Origin: Flabesymbios commensalis
Lineage: Eukaryota; Annelida; Polychaeta; Terebellida; Flabelligeridae
Reading direction: 5' to 3'
DNA length: 64,000 bases
NCBI GenBank assembly: GCA_964017125.1
Contig: OZ024915.1
Location: 74,597,767 to 74,661,766, forward strand
Part shown: piece after piece, positions 13,666 to 23,807 of the stretch
Numbering within the stretch: the first letter of the stretch is position 1
How the letters are laid out: the number at the start of each line of letters is the position of its first letter
Notes under the pieces: model-generated
The model's input: only the letters and a program-made list of their open reading frames with translations
Database searches by the model: none
Told to the model about the DNA's origin: nothing
Made by a program: the position numbers and the translations under genes

Positions 13666-13745
13666 GAGCATATCAAAAACAACTTTTTTTATCAGTTCCT
13701 ACTAAAAATATTCACCTCGTCAGGTAATTGATATGCAATTTATTC
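13655..13745 (-). repeat. Satellite resumes (short piece)
   Basis: TGTGAGCATATCAAAAACAAC, ACTAAAAATATTCACC and TCGTCAGGTAATTG continue the ~240-bp satellite in minus orientation after the inserted element, before it is lost again near 13745. Confidence 0.7.
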
Positions 13746-14589
13746 TAAGAGTACAGAATAATTTATCTGGTGTAGCGGAGCAGTTTGCTACCCAATTTTG
13801 GGTTATTTCTACACAAAAATGTTGCCTAAGCAGTTTTTGGCACGGAGAATAGTAGTTTTGACATTCGCAACTATTATTTTCCTGTGGCAAATTATCCCCT
13901 GCAACAATAAAATTGACATCTTATGCATGCTACGGCTGATTTTGGCGATAGAATAAAATCTGATATGTTTCAAGTAGGACTCATCGATAATAATAATTAA
14001 AAACAATAATTAAAAACATGTCGGGGTCTTAGTCTATTAACGGTCGATTATAAGCCACGATGAATGACGAGATCTAGGACCCGAGGCGCGTTAGTGTAGG
14101 CCTGTAGAGCGTGTACGCATGGCTGTCCACGGGAGACAATAATAATGTATACTACCAATAATAATTACTGAATAGCGCGCCAACCACGACAAGAGTAGTG
14201 TGGACGCAATACGAGGATATTGAGAGGGCTGCACGTGCGAAATTTGACATGGGAAATGTAATCAGTTAATACGTTTTTCTAATATAAGTCTATTCATATT
14301 TCGCCGACTAATTATCTGATTATCATACCAATGTATCTAAATACAAGCAACATTTTGTTGATAAATAGCTGTTCCCATATGGGAACATTTGGTAGATAAA
14401 ATGCAATGGTTAATCATTTAATGGGCAGGTTGATCTCGTCTATCGGTTCGTGGCATTAAAACTTCACATCTGCAATAAAGCATTACCTGATAAACGAGTG
14501 GCGGAACCAGTTAGAGTGGGGGCATGACCAGATTAAATACAAATATCGCATTTTAGTAAAAAAAATGTAGTAAAATGAATAGGTTTTTA
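13746..14589. other. No gene seen
   Basis: Mixed-composition DNA without a supported gene. GAGTGGCGGAACCAG at 14498 looks like a decayed transposon end. Confidence 0.4.
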
Positions 14590-14738
14590 GACCATCTTTG
14601 TGCAAATATAAGCTAACCGGGCCAGGAGAACCTCTTGAGGATGGTGAGATGAATGAAACTTATTGGCCAGCGGAGGGTTCGAACCTGCGATCTCCGACTT
14701 TTCAAGCAGGCAGATTTAACCACTGCACCAGGGCCCAA
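14590..14738 (-). mobile_element. tRNA-headed SINE, family S1, minus strand
   Basis: Read on the minus strand, the tRNA-like head carries a TGGTGCAGTGGTTAA A-box-like segment and a GGTTCGAACCC B box. It is followed by the tail CATCTCACCATCCTCAAGAG, GTTCTCCTGG and CTTATATTTGCACAAAGATGG. The same tail ends the SINE at 34364-34667, which has different tRNA-like heads. Confidence 0.75.
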
Positions 14739-15060
14739 GCCATCGCATTTGAGAGACGGGTATCTTTGGCAGTAGGTCGGCCCGATGGTTCATTCGATTC
14801 GGTTGTGGCTTGAATCTCAGAAGTACTGGGTTCGAATCCCGGCCGGGTCGGATATTTGTCATCGGGGTTGTGCATATACAGTGCTCCAAACTGTTTAAAG
14901 GCCTGGAGTGTGCAGTGCTGTCTATGGTACTGTGCACTATAAGGAACTCTTGAATCCATTCGATAAGAGTAGGGCATAGTCTGGCTTCGGGCTTCCTTCT
15001 GTCGCGATATTGCCATGATTGTGCAGAAAGCGACGTAAAGCAATATTAACATATTCACAT
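14739..15060 (+). mobile_element. tRNA-headed SINE, family S2, plus strand
   Basis: The head has a CGATGGTTCATTCG A-box-like segment and TGGGTTCGAATCCC as B box (about 14829). The body contains GTTGTGCATATACAGTGCTC, CTGGAGTGTGCAGTGCTGTC, GGGCATAGTCTGGCTTCGGG and a TCGCGATATTGCCATGATTG tail. A second copy lies at 20890-21165 on the other strand. The B box alone could suggest a tRNA gene, but the acceptor stem does not pair. Confidence 0.8.
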
Positions 15061-15199
15061 CTATGTACGGCAGTTAGAAATTTAACCATGCGAAAAAAAA
15101 TCCGATTTCAACAATGTATAGCCCCCATTCCTTATATAGCCCGCATCAGGCCTGATAATGAGTAAAACGTGGGGGGTTTTACACCCAAAAAATACGGTA

Positions 15200-15480
15200 C
15201 ATAGTAACTTTTAGTATGTTCTTAATGCAGGGTCATAAGTTTTGCCAATCATCAATATGATATTATTATGCAACCTGTAATTAATTATGAGAATAGTTGC
15301 ACATAAGTGATTATATCAGGTATAAATTATTGTATCACATGTTATTAAAAGTATTTAGTTGTCAGGTAAATAAAATGTCATTTTCACCCTTCAAAGTAAA
15401 CACTTACCGGTATAAAATTGGTTCTAAAGATAAAATTGAGACCTTTATTGTAACTTTTAGCCTGTTTAGAAAATGTTTAT
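15200..15480 (-). repeat. Satellite, last minus-oriented unit
   Basis: GTGATTATATCAGG, TTTAGTTGTCAGGTAAAT, CTTCAAAGTAAACACTTACC and ACTTTTAGCCTGTTTAGAAAATG read in minus order, then the order reverses at about 15480. Confidence 0.8.
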
Positions 15481-15758
15481 ATTGAATAGTAAAAATGACA
15501 TTTTATTTACCTGACAAGGTAAATTTTTTTAGTAGCAAGTGATGAAAAAAAGCCGCACCTGATATGATCCGATATGATCATTCATGTACAACTATGATCA
15601 TAACCAAGTAAGTTGTATAATGTTATCACATATTCCAAAACCATATGGCCTTCTAATTAGAACAGACTACAAGTAACAATAAGGATGTCAATTGAACAAT
15701 TGAACAAGCAATTTCATAGGAGAAAGTGTTTACTTTGAAGAGTAAAAAAACTGCATTT

Positions 15759-16141
15759 TTAAAGCGACTGAATCAGGCTAAAATCATAAAAAATAAAATC
15801 GGTGATTTTCTTTTGGCTTCTTATCATGACCATATGATGTAAACATAGACTAGATCTGCAAAAAGTTTTTTTATTTTTGTGCTGCGCATTGACCAGTTAG
15901 GCTAGATATAGAGACGAAATTCCTGATTTCTTATTTCGGACATGCATGTCCAAAATAAGAAATACAGTAATTTATTCTCTATATCTCGCTTAACCATGTT
16001 AACTGGAAAATACGCAGCACAAAAAATGAAAACCTTTTGCAGTTCTAGTCTATGGACATGTTTAAATCATATGGTCATATTAAGATGCCAAAATTAAATA
16101 ACTGATTTTTTGACGATTTTGGCCTGACTGAGTCGCTTTAA
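15759..16141. mobile_element. Palindromic MITE, TTAAAGCGACTGAATCAGGC ends
   Basis: Ends TTAAAGCGACTGAATCAGGC and its near-complement GCCTGACTGAGTCGCTTTAA. The interior folds back: TTTTTTGTGCTGCGCA-like and CTTATTTCGGACATGCATGTCC sequences pair across the centre. The flanks join to normal satellite, giving TA or TTAA as the duplicated target. A related copy sits at 51147-51498, just upstream of STT3A exon 1. Confidence 0.75.
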
Positions 16142-16156
16142 TTACCTGACGAGGTA

Positions 16157-17566
16157 GGGGAGACCGGGGCACCATGAACACCTATTTTTCATAGTGGATT
16201 TGCTTCAAATATTTTTGTAGCACATTAACGTATTATCGACCAATAGCTAACACTGGACTAAACTAATGTCTGACTGGAATATAATACATGAATTCATGCT
16301 GGATGTTACTTAAAAATCAATTTTAAAAAAATCGAGCAAATGTCCATGGTGCCCCGAGCTCGGGGCACCATAGACATGGGGGTGTGGTACAATGGACATG
16401 TCTACAGGCATGTTGTAGGGACTTCCTGTGTCAATCACCCATTTTTAATAGTGAAATGAAAAATAAAAAAGTAATATTTAAAGCAGCCCCTTGGGATAGC
16501 ATCAATTTTCGTTTTTAGTTTAGTAATGAAGTAGTGTATTCCTAAGATCATGATTTTATTTTTTTCAGGATTTTTAGATTTTAAAAAATATTTTTTATCA
16601 ACATTTCTATGAAACCGCTTAAAACCCAAACAAACTTTTTGTACACCTAAACACTTGCTAAAGGATGGTTAAATGTTCCCACAGCATTGGGCCATATGTT
16701 GATGCCGTCGGCCCAGCGTTGGGCAGACAGTCAGTGTTGCAGGTGTATCACTTCATGTCCTGACTATAAGACACCAATCAGACACCAATTAGCGGCGATT
16801 GCTTTGATCTCCCCGTCCAAGACGTCGGAATATGTGGTGTAAAGTTCTGTATATTGCTGACTTGTTTTGTTTACATGGCAATATACGACCTGGAAATTTA
16901 ACTATTTCACTCTTTTTCGGTGCTTTTAAATTGTTTTTTGACTTTTTTGTATTTTTAGTTTAGATCAGTAGGCTATATAGCTTCATATGAGTTAAATTTT
17001 CAAAATTGACAACATTGAAAATGTCTCATCCCAAGGGGTCCCTTTAAATGCAGAACTCTTCATTTTGGGGGTAGTGAGAATAAAAAATATATACTTTCTC
17101 TGAAGACGGGGCACCATGGACATTAATGCCCATAATGGGGCACCATGAACACGTCCATGGTGCCCCAAAACTTGTTCATTGTACCCCGTCCATGGTGCCC
17201 CAGCATGACGATTGTTATAAGTGTAGCTTTAACTAGCTTAAGATAGAATCTTCCATTATCTCCCATGGTTCTTGAAAAACACAATTTTCACTAGCTACTA
17301 TGTGCTTCTTCTTTTAACTTAGTTCCGAGGAGTCTTTAATGTATTACCAAAATCCGTGTATCACCAAAATTTACTTTAACCCTTCAAAAACACATATTTC
17401 GCCATAGCTTACACAAGCCTTAATGAATCGCCATCAATTTTTCTGCTGAAATAGAACAGCTTCAAAGCATTCCCTAGAGAGTTATTTTGTTGAAATTGGA
17501 CAACGCACTTGGCCAAAAAGACAGATGTTCATGGTGCCCCGATGTCCATAGTGCCCCGGTCTCCCC
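16157..17566. mobile_element. TA-target element with repeated GGGGCACCATG subterminal motifs
   Basis: Left end GGGGAGACCGGGGCACCATG, right end complementary to GGGGAGACCGGGGCACTATG, flanked by TA on both sides. Removing it restores a normal satellite word (gaggTAaata). The GGGGCACCAT word recurs inside at about 16345-16385, 17107-17165 and 17195-17205 in both orientations. No long ORF is seen. TA duplication suggests a Tc1/mariner-type or other TA-target family. Confidence 0.75.
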
Positions 17567-20420
17567 TAAATACTATGAGGTTGTAAAAAAATGGTACCTG
17601 ATATGATCACCTATGTACAACTATGATCTTAACCAATTATAGGGTGCATATTTTTATCACATACACGTATTTCAAAACCTTTTGACAGCGCATTGAGAAC
17701 AGACTAAAAGTTACCATATAGATGTCAATTTTACCCTTACTACTTTGAATAGTAAAATGGCATTTAATTTACCTGACGTGGTAAATATTTGTAGTATGAA
17801 TTGATAAAGAAAAGTTGTACCTGATATGATCTTTTTATTGTGCAACTATAATCATAACCAAGTGTAGGTTGTATATTTTATCAAATATTTTCAAAACCTT
17901 ATGACATTGCATTGAGAAGAGCATAGAAGTGACCATATAGATGTCAATTTTACTCTTAGAGCCGATTTCATGCGAGAAAGTGTTTACTTTGAATACTAAA
18001 AATTGAATTACCTGACGAGGTAAATATTTTTAGCAGGAAGTGATAAAAAACGTTGTGCCCGATATGATCACTTATGTGCAACTATGATCATCATCATAAT
18101 CAAGTATAGTATGCATATTTTTATCACTTATTTCAAAACCTTATGTAATTACATTGACAACAGACTAGAAGTGACCATATCGATGTCAATTGTACTCTTA
18201 GAGCCGATTTCATGCAAAAAAGTGTTGACTTTTAATAGTATAAATTGAATTACCTGAAGAGGTAAATATTTGTAGTGGAAAGTGATAAAAAAAAGGTTGT
18301 ACCTGATATGATCACTTATGTGCAACTGTGATCATAATCATAGTTGCAAATAAGTGATCATATCAGTATGCTTATTTTTATCACATATTTTAAAACCTAT
18401 TGACATTGCATTGACAACAGACTAAAAGTGACCATATTGATGACAATTTTACTCTTGTAGTCGATTTCGCGCAAGAAAGTGTTTGCTTTAAATAGTAAAA
18501 ATTGAATTACCTGACGAGGTAAATATTTTTAGCAGGAAGCGATAAACAAAATTGTGGCTGATATGATAACTTATGTGCAACTATGATCATAATCAAGTAT
18601 AGTATGCATATTTTTATCACTTACTTCGAATACTAAAAATTGAATTACATGACGAGGTAAATATTTTTAGCAGGAATTTATAAAAAAAAGTTGTACCTGA
18701 TATCATCACTCATTTGCAACTAGGATCATAATCAAGCATAGTAGGCATAATTTTATCACATATTTCAAAACTGTACGACCGTGCATTGAAAATAGACTAA
18801 AAGTTACCATATGGATGTCAATTTCAATCTTTGAAACAATTTCATAAGACCTAATGGTTACTTAGAAGAGCAAAAGATGCATTACCTGATGAGGTAAATA
18901 TTTTTAATGGGAAGTGATAAAAAAGTTGTACCTGATATGATCACTTATGTGCAACTGTGATCATAGTCAAGTATAGTATGCTTATTTTTATCACATATTT
19001 TAAAACCTTATGGCATTGCATTGAAAACAGACTAAAAGTGACCATATAGATGTCAATTGTACTCTTAGAGCCGATTTCATGCAAGAAAGTATTTACTTTG
19101 AATAGTAAAAATTGAATTCCCTTAAGAGGTAAATATTTTTAGTGGGAAGTGATAAAAAAAAAGTTGTACCTGATATGATCACTTATGTGCAACTGTGATC
19201 ATAATCAAGTATCTGAGCATAGTATGCTTATTTTTATCACATATTTCAAAACCTTATTATATTGCATTGAAAACAGACTAAAAGTGATCATATAGATGTA
19301 AATGTTACTCTGAGAGCCGATTTCATGCGAGAAAATGTTTACTTTGAATAGTGAAAATTGAATTACCTGAAGAGGTAAATATTTTTAGCAGGAAGTGATA
19401 AAAAAAAGTTGTACCTGATATGATCACTTATGTTCAACTGTGATCATAATCATAGTTGCAAATAAGTGATCATATCAGTATGCTTATTTTTATCACATAT
19501 TTTAAAACCTATTGACATTGCATTGACAACAGCCTAAAAGTGACCATATTGATGAAAATTTTACTTTTATAGTCGATTTCGCACAAGAAAGTGTTTACTT
19601 TAAATAGTAAAAATTGAATTATTTTTATCAGGAAGTGAATAAAAAAATTGTGCCTGATATGATTACTTATGTGCAGCTATGATCATAATCAAGCATAGTA
19701 TGCATATTTTTACCACTTACTTCGAATACTAAAAATTGGATTACCCGACGAGGTAAATATTTTTAGCAGAAATGTATAAAAAAAAATTGTACTTGATATG
19801 ATCACTTATTTGCAACTATGATCATAATCAAGTATAGTATACATAATTTTCGTCACACATTTCACAACCTATTGACCTTGCATTGAAAATAGACTAAAAG
19901 TGACCATATAGATGTCAATTTTACTCTAAGAGAAAGTGTTTACTTTCAATAGTAAAAATTGAATTACCTGAAGAGGTAAATATTTTTAGCAGGAAGTGAT
20001 AAAAAAGTTGTACCTGATATGATCACTTAGTTGCAACTATGATTATTCTAGAAAATATTTACTTTGAAGAGTAGAAATTTCATTACCTGATGCGGTAAAT
20101 ATCTTTAGTGGGAAGTGACAAAAAAAGTTAACCTGATATGATCACTTATATGCAACTAAGATCATAATCAAATAAAGTATGCATAATTTTATCACATACT
20201 CGTATTTAAAAACATTATGACAGTACATTGAAAACAGACTAAAATTTACCATATGGATGTCAATTTTACTCTAAGAACAAATTTCATACAAGAAAGTGTT
20301 TAGTTTGAAGAGTAAAAATTGCATTACCTGACGAGGTAAATAATTTTAGAAGGAAGTGATCAATGAGTGAAAATCATGAAAATTGCATTACCTGACGAGG
20401 TAAATATACTATTTGTTCCC

Positions 20421-20889
20421 ATACAGTAATCACACAACACCGCTATGGCCATCTGGTGACTGCAACTGAAACTATACGCTTTACCTGGTGAAGTAAATAC
20501 AATATTTACCCGTGGGCATCACTTTCTCTAACTGTTTACCCAATGCCTTAATACGCACAAAAAAACAGCTCCCTTTTTTAGACCCTAGAGCTGCAAATGA
20601 AACATGCGTGACTAATGAAGCCAAACTCTTTCAAGTACGTACTTGCTTGGGTCTTAGTGATGATTACATTTTATTCTCAGAAATTTGTTGACAATATAGC
20701 CATTCTTAGCTCTGCAAATGAATGAGTGAGCCTCAGAACAATGAGTATGCGGACAAACAGACTACACTGAATCAGGATCACCCACCAAGGATAGTGTGAT
20801 GAATCTGATTGATACAAGATAACATTCTGCATAAACGTTTTTCATCTGATGTAGTATTTCAGTCAAGATCTTGATTTCTAAAGAATGAA
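20421..20889. other. No gene seen
   Basis: Unique-looking DNA between the satellite and SINE S2. It contains one further TTTACCTGGTGAAGTAAATA word resembling the satellite palindrome. Confidence 0.4.
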
Positions 20890-21165
20890 TTTTGCTTCAC
20901 GTTGCTTTCGGCACAATCATGGTAATATCGCGACAGAAGAAAACCCGAAGCCGGGACTATGCCCTACTCTTATTTCGAATGACTTGAAGGGTTCTTTATA
21001 GTGCACAGTACCATATAGGCAGCACTGTACACTCCAGGCCTTTGAACAGTTTAGAGCACTGTATATGCACAACCACGACGACAAACCACGACCGGGATTC
21101 GAACCTGGTACCTCCAGGTTATAAGCCCCAGTCGATACGAATGAGCCATCAGGGCCGGCCGTTAA
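20890..21165 (-). mobile_element. tRNA-headed SINE, family S2, minus strand
   Basis: The complement of GGGATTCGAACCTGGTACC supplies the B box, and GGCCCTGATGGCTCATTCG supplies an A-box-like start on the minus strand. The body (GAGCACTGTATATGCACAAC, GGCACAATCATGGTAATATC) is the complement of the copy at 14739-15060. The head differs more than the body. Confidence 0.8.
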
Positions 21166-21229
21166 TTTTTAAAGCGAGAAAAATTATAAACGGTGCCATT
21201 GTATTCCCTAGTAGCAAAAAATCAAGCCT

Positions 21230-21900
21230 CTGTCTGTTTGAAATATTGAGGAAGATATGATAACTTTTGTTATGATGTTATGGCGGCCATTTTGTTTTTT
21301 TTATGATACATGTAGTAATGTCGTTAGAGGTATCGCGTGTCTACCGCATCCCTTGATACAGAAAACATGTCGTTTGGTGAAAGAAACTCGTCTCTACTCA
21401 ATTATTGACAAGTACATGCTAACCTCAGTGATTTCATGGCGGCCATTTCGAATTTTGCATGATAATGATGGCGAATAAATGTATTGTTTGTTTTATTACA
21501 TGCCTTAATAGCGAAAACATATAGTTACGTGAAATAATCGTTTCACTATCTGAATTATTAACGAAGATATGATCACTTTAGTAATTTCATGGCGGCCATT
21601 TAAAATTTTGCATGATATTGATGTCAAATGAATGTATCGTTTGTTTATTGCATTCCTTGATACCGAAAACATATGGTTTGGTGAAATAATCTTGTCTCTA
21701 GGGGCCTATCTAAATTATTGGTGAACATATGATAACTTTAATTATTTCATGGCGGCCATTTTGAATTTTGCCTGATAAGAGGGTCTTGACACCCATTTGC
21801 GAACTCCATCAAACTTTTTCTTATTCTGTGGTCAATTCTGAACATTTTCATATAGGTGGCATATTTTAGCCACTAAATTCCCACGGGATTACACATGCTC
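21230..21900 (+). repeat. ~150-bp tandem repeat with GGCGGCCATTT core, plus orientation
   Basis: About four units carry ATTTCATGGCGGCCATTT, TTTTGCATGATAATGATG, TGTATTGTTTGTTTTATTAC and GAAAACATATGGTTTGGTGA. The unit ends with CCCATTTGCGAACTCCATC and GGTGGCATATTTTAGCCAC. It is the inverted counterpart of 2640-3340. Confidence 0.8.
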
Positions 21901-21911
21901 TTGCACTAATA

Positions 21912-21970
21912 AACAATTGAATTGAATTGAATTGAATTGAATTGAATTGAATTGAATTGAATTGAATTGA
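21912..21970. repeat. (TTGAA)n microsatellite after an AATAAA word
   Basis: About eleven perfect ATTGA repeats directly follow CTAATAAACA. A polyadenylation-like word followed by a short simple repeat is the usual 3' tail of some LINE families, so the array at 21230-21900 may be a LINE 3' UTR. That link is inference. Confidence 0.6.
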
Positions 21971-21975
21971 GTAGG

Positions 21976-22170
21976 AGGACACCAGGGGCCGGTTGCAGGA
22001 AGCGGTCTCAGTCTCAGAAACCTGAAACTGAGACCGCTTTTGAGCTTGAGACCGAGATCAAATTCGGTTGCAAGAAAAAAATTGATGGCTGAGATGGTCT
22101 CACTGAGACCAAAATCCTGAGTCCAGTCCAAGGTGGTCTCAGGATTCTGAGAACAGGCTCAGAAAACAAA
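21976..22170. mobile_element. Probable Harbinger-type terminal region
   Basis: Begins GGGGCCGGTTGCAGGAAGCG and contains GGTCTCAGTCTCAG / CTGAGACCGC inverted words and repeated GAGACC / GGTCTC motifs. GGGGCC-type ends with subterminal inverted words are common in PIF/Harbinger elements. A Harbinger-like transposase exon lies 3.6 kb downstream on the + strand. No matching right end is found. Confidence 0.4.
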
Positions 22171-22674
22171 AAATGGCTGCAATGAACAGACGTGTGTGTT
22201 GAGTTAGCCCTTTCGGGCTGCCCCTGGGTTGCGTGACCGTCAGCGTCACTACAGTTTGTGTACAGTGGTCGGCGGCTAGCTAGAGGAGCGCGCAGCGCGA
22301 GGGCTGACGCGAGATTATGCACTAGTTCTGGTATAAACCTTATAGTGCCTCTCTCTTTTCACCTGGTGAGGTAGGTGATTGTACAAGCATTGGCAAGAAG
22401 TCCAGGAGACAAGGAACCAGGGCAGGGCTGCTGAACCATAAAGGAACAGCCGCTTGAGCGACCAGCCACCAGAGTAAGGGCAAGGACTGACCCTTTGAGA
22501 TGCTCTGTTTTCTGAGCAGTGTGTTTGAAACCACCATCATGAACCGTCATCGTTAGCCAACCATCCGTGTCCGCCGTGCCATCACCCAAGCTAGCATAAA
22601 ATGATAAAGAGCTCATTGCTTAAGACCAGAATCCGTCTCCTTCAGTGCTATGATTGAAAGCCCACTGCCTTATG

Positions 22675-22910
22675 TGTCTCACAAAACGGCTCCTTTCGGA
22701 GCCCCTGTTCTCTGTGGGAACAGGAGTTCAGGAGTTCAACCGATATCCGTCAACCGTCAACCGTCAACCGTGTTCTTGTCTCATGCAGTGGAGTGATAGG
22801 GAACTCACTGCTTTTGGTATGTCACACAGAACGGCCCCCCAGAGCCCCTGTTCTATGTGGGAACAGGAGCTCAACCGTTATCCGTCAACCGTCAACCGTC
22901 AACCGTGTTT
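22675..22910. repeat. Tandemly duplicated ~120-bp unit with (CGTCAAC)n
   Basis: Two copies of CACAxAACGGC...GAGCCCCTGTTCT..GTGGGAACAGGAG...CAACCGxTATCCGTCAACC. Each ends in three CGTCAAC heptamers followed by CGTGTT. The inner CCCCTGTTCT..GTGGGAACAGG segment can form a small hairpin. Confidence 0.75.
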
Positions 22911-22999
22911 AAGCGTCAGCCTGGATTGCAGCCAGCAATTGATCCAGAATTGTATTAGAGCCTGATCGTTTTTGAACGATCTCATGATTCAACACCGTG

Positions 23000-23110
23000 G
23001 TCGGCGGGCGGCCGTCCGCATAGCTTTATAACACACCCTCCTCCTCCCCGGGCCTGGCGGCGCGCACAGCGGGGGGGGGGTGCTAATTGTAAACTACGAC
23101 CTGGCCGCCG
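23000..23110. other. GC-rich segment
   Basis: GGTCGGCGGGCGGCCG, CTCCCCGGGCCTGGCGGCG and a G10 run stand out from the AT-rich neighbourhood. A GGTCGGCGGCTAGC segment near 22267 is similar. No coding region is supported. Confidence 0.4.
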
Positions 23111-23119
23111 CGCAAAGAC

Positions 23120-23166
23120 AAAAGGCCGTATCTGCTCACTCAGAGAGTCAGCAGATACGGCCTTTT
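23120..23166. repeat. Perfect 17-bp inverted repeat (hairpin), 13-nt loop
   Basis: AAAAGGCCGTATCTGCT at 23120-23136 and its exact complement at 23150-23166. The right arm and following TTTTGA..CTGxAAxGCAG recur at about 23317-23340 (ACGGCCTTTTGATTTTGCAG). This is not a bacterial terminator; it is more likely part of a palindromic element. Confidence 0.7.
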
Positions 23167-23615
23167 GACTCTGTAATGCAGTGTATATGCGCATCTCACC
23201 CGCTTTAACTTTAACAAAGCCCGGCGTACACACTGCCTGTACACATGTCACTACAGAGAACTGCCATACAAAGACATAAGACTGCGTACTTCACGAGTAG
23301 GCTGTTACCAGTGGTTACGGCCTTTTGATTTTGCAGGGCAGAGCAGGTCATCATGCCACAGAACAGATTGTCACGCCTCAGGGAGTAGAACATGCTACCT
23401 GACTCAAAACAGTTAAATTATATATAACAATATATAGGCATATATCATTATTATATCACATTGATAGGGCTATCAACCTGGGGGTCGAAAATATATATAA
23501 AAATATAACATTTACATATACTTTTTAAATAAAGCATTTATATATTCATATATTTTATAAAAATATATACTATAAAAAATCATATGTATGTATATGGATA
23601 TATAGGTGGAGATAA

Positions 23616-23807
23616 AACATAACATAACATAACATAACATAACATAACATAACATAACATAACATAACATAACATAACATAACATAACATAACATAACAT
23701 AACATAACATAACATAACATAACATAACATAACATAACATAACATAACATAACATAACATAACATAACATAACATAACATAACATAACATAACATAACAT
23801 AACATAA
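23616..23807. repeat. (AACAT)38 pentanucleotide microsatellite
   Basis: 192 bp of AACAT without a visible interruption. All three minus frames are open because the period (5) cycles through MLCYV codons. Such purity points to recent expansion. Confidence 0.97.

Larger units (their letters stand above)
15480..20420 (+). repeat. ~240-bp satellite array, plus orientation (right arm)
   Basis: More than a dozen units read TTACCTGACGAGGTAAATATT, GCAGGAAGTGATAAAAA, GTTGTACCTGATATGATCAC, TGCAACTATGATCATAATCA, TTTTTATCACATATTTC, GACTAAAAGTGACCATATAG, TTTCATGCGAGAAAGTGTTT. The TTACCTGA landmark recurs at about 18009, 18251 and 18508, spacing about 240-257 bp, with some truncated units (for example near 18649). 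Two MITEs (15759-16141, 16157-17566) interrupt it. Confidence 0.9.

Noticed and set aside
14795-14860. Possible tRNA gene from the GGGTTCGAATCCC box
   Set aside because: The acceptor stem and anticodon arm do not pair, and the box is followed by a shared SINE body. The same holds for 21090-21165 and 34371-34440.
2640-21900. A Polinton-sized element bounded by the inverted 150-bp arrays
   Set aside because: No polymerase, integrase, packaging ATPase or capsid-like reading frames are present between the ends, and no target duplication is visible. Inverted satellite or LINE-tail copies explain it better.
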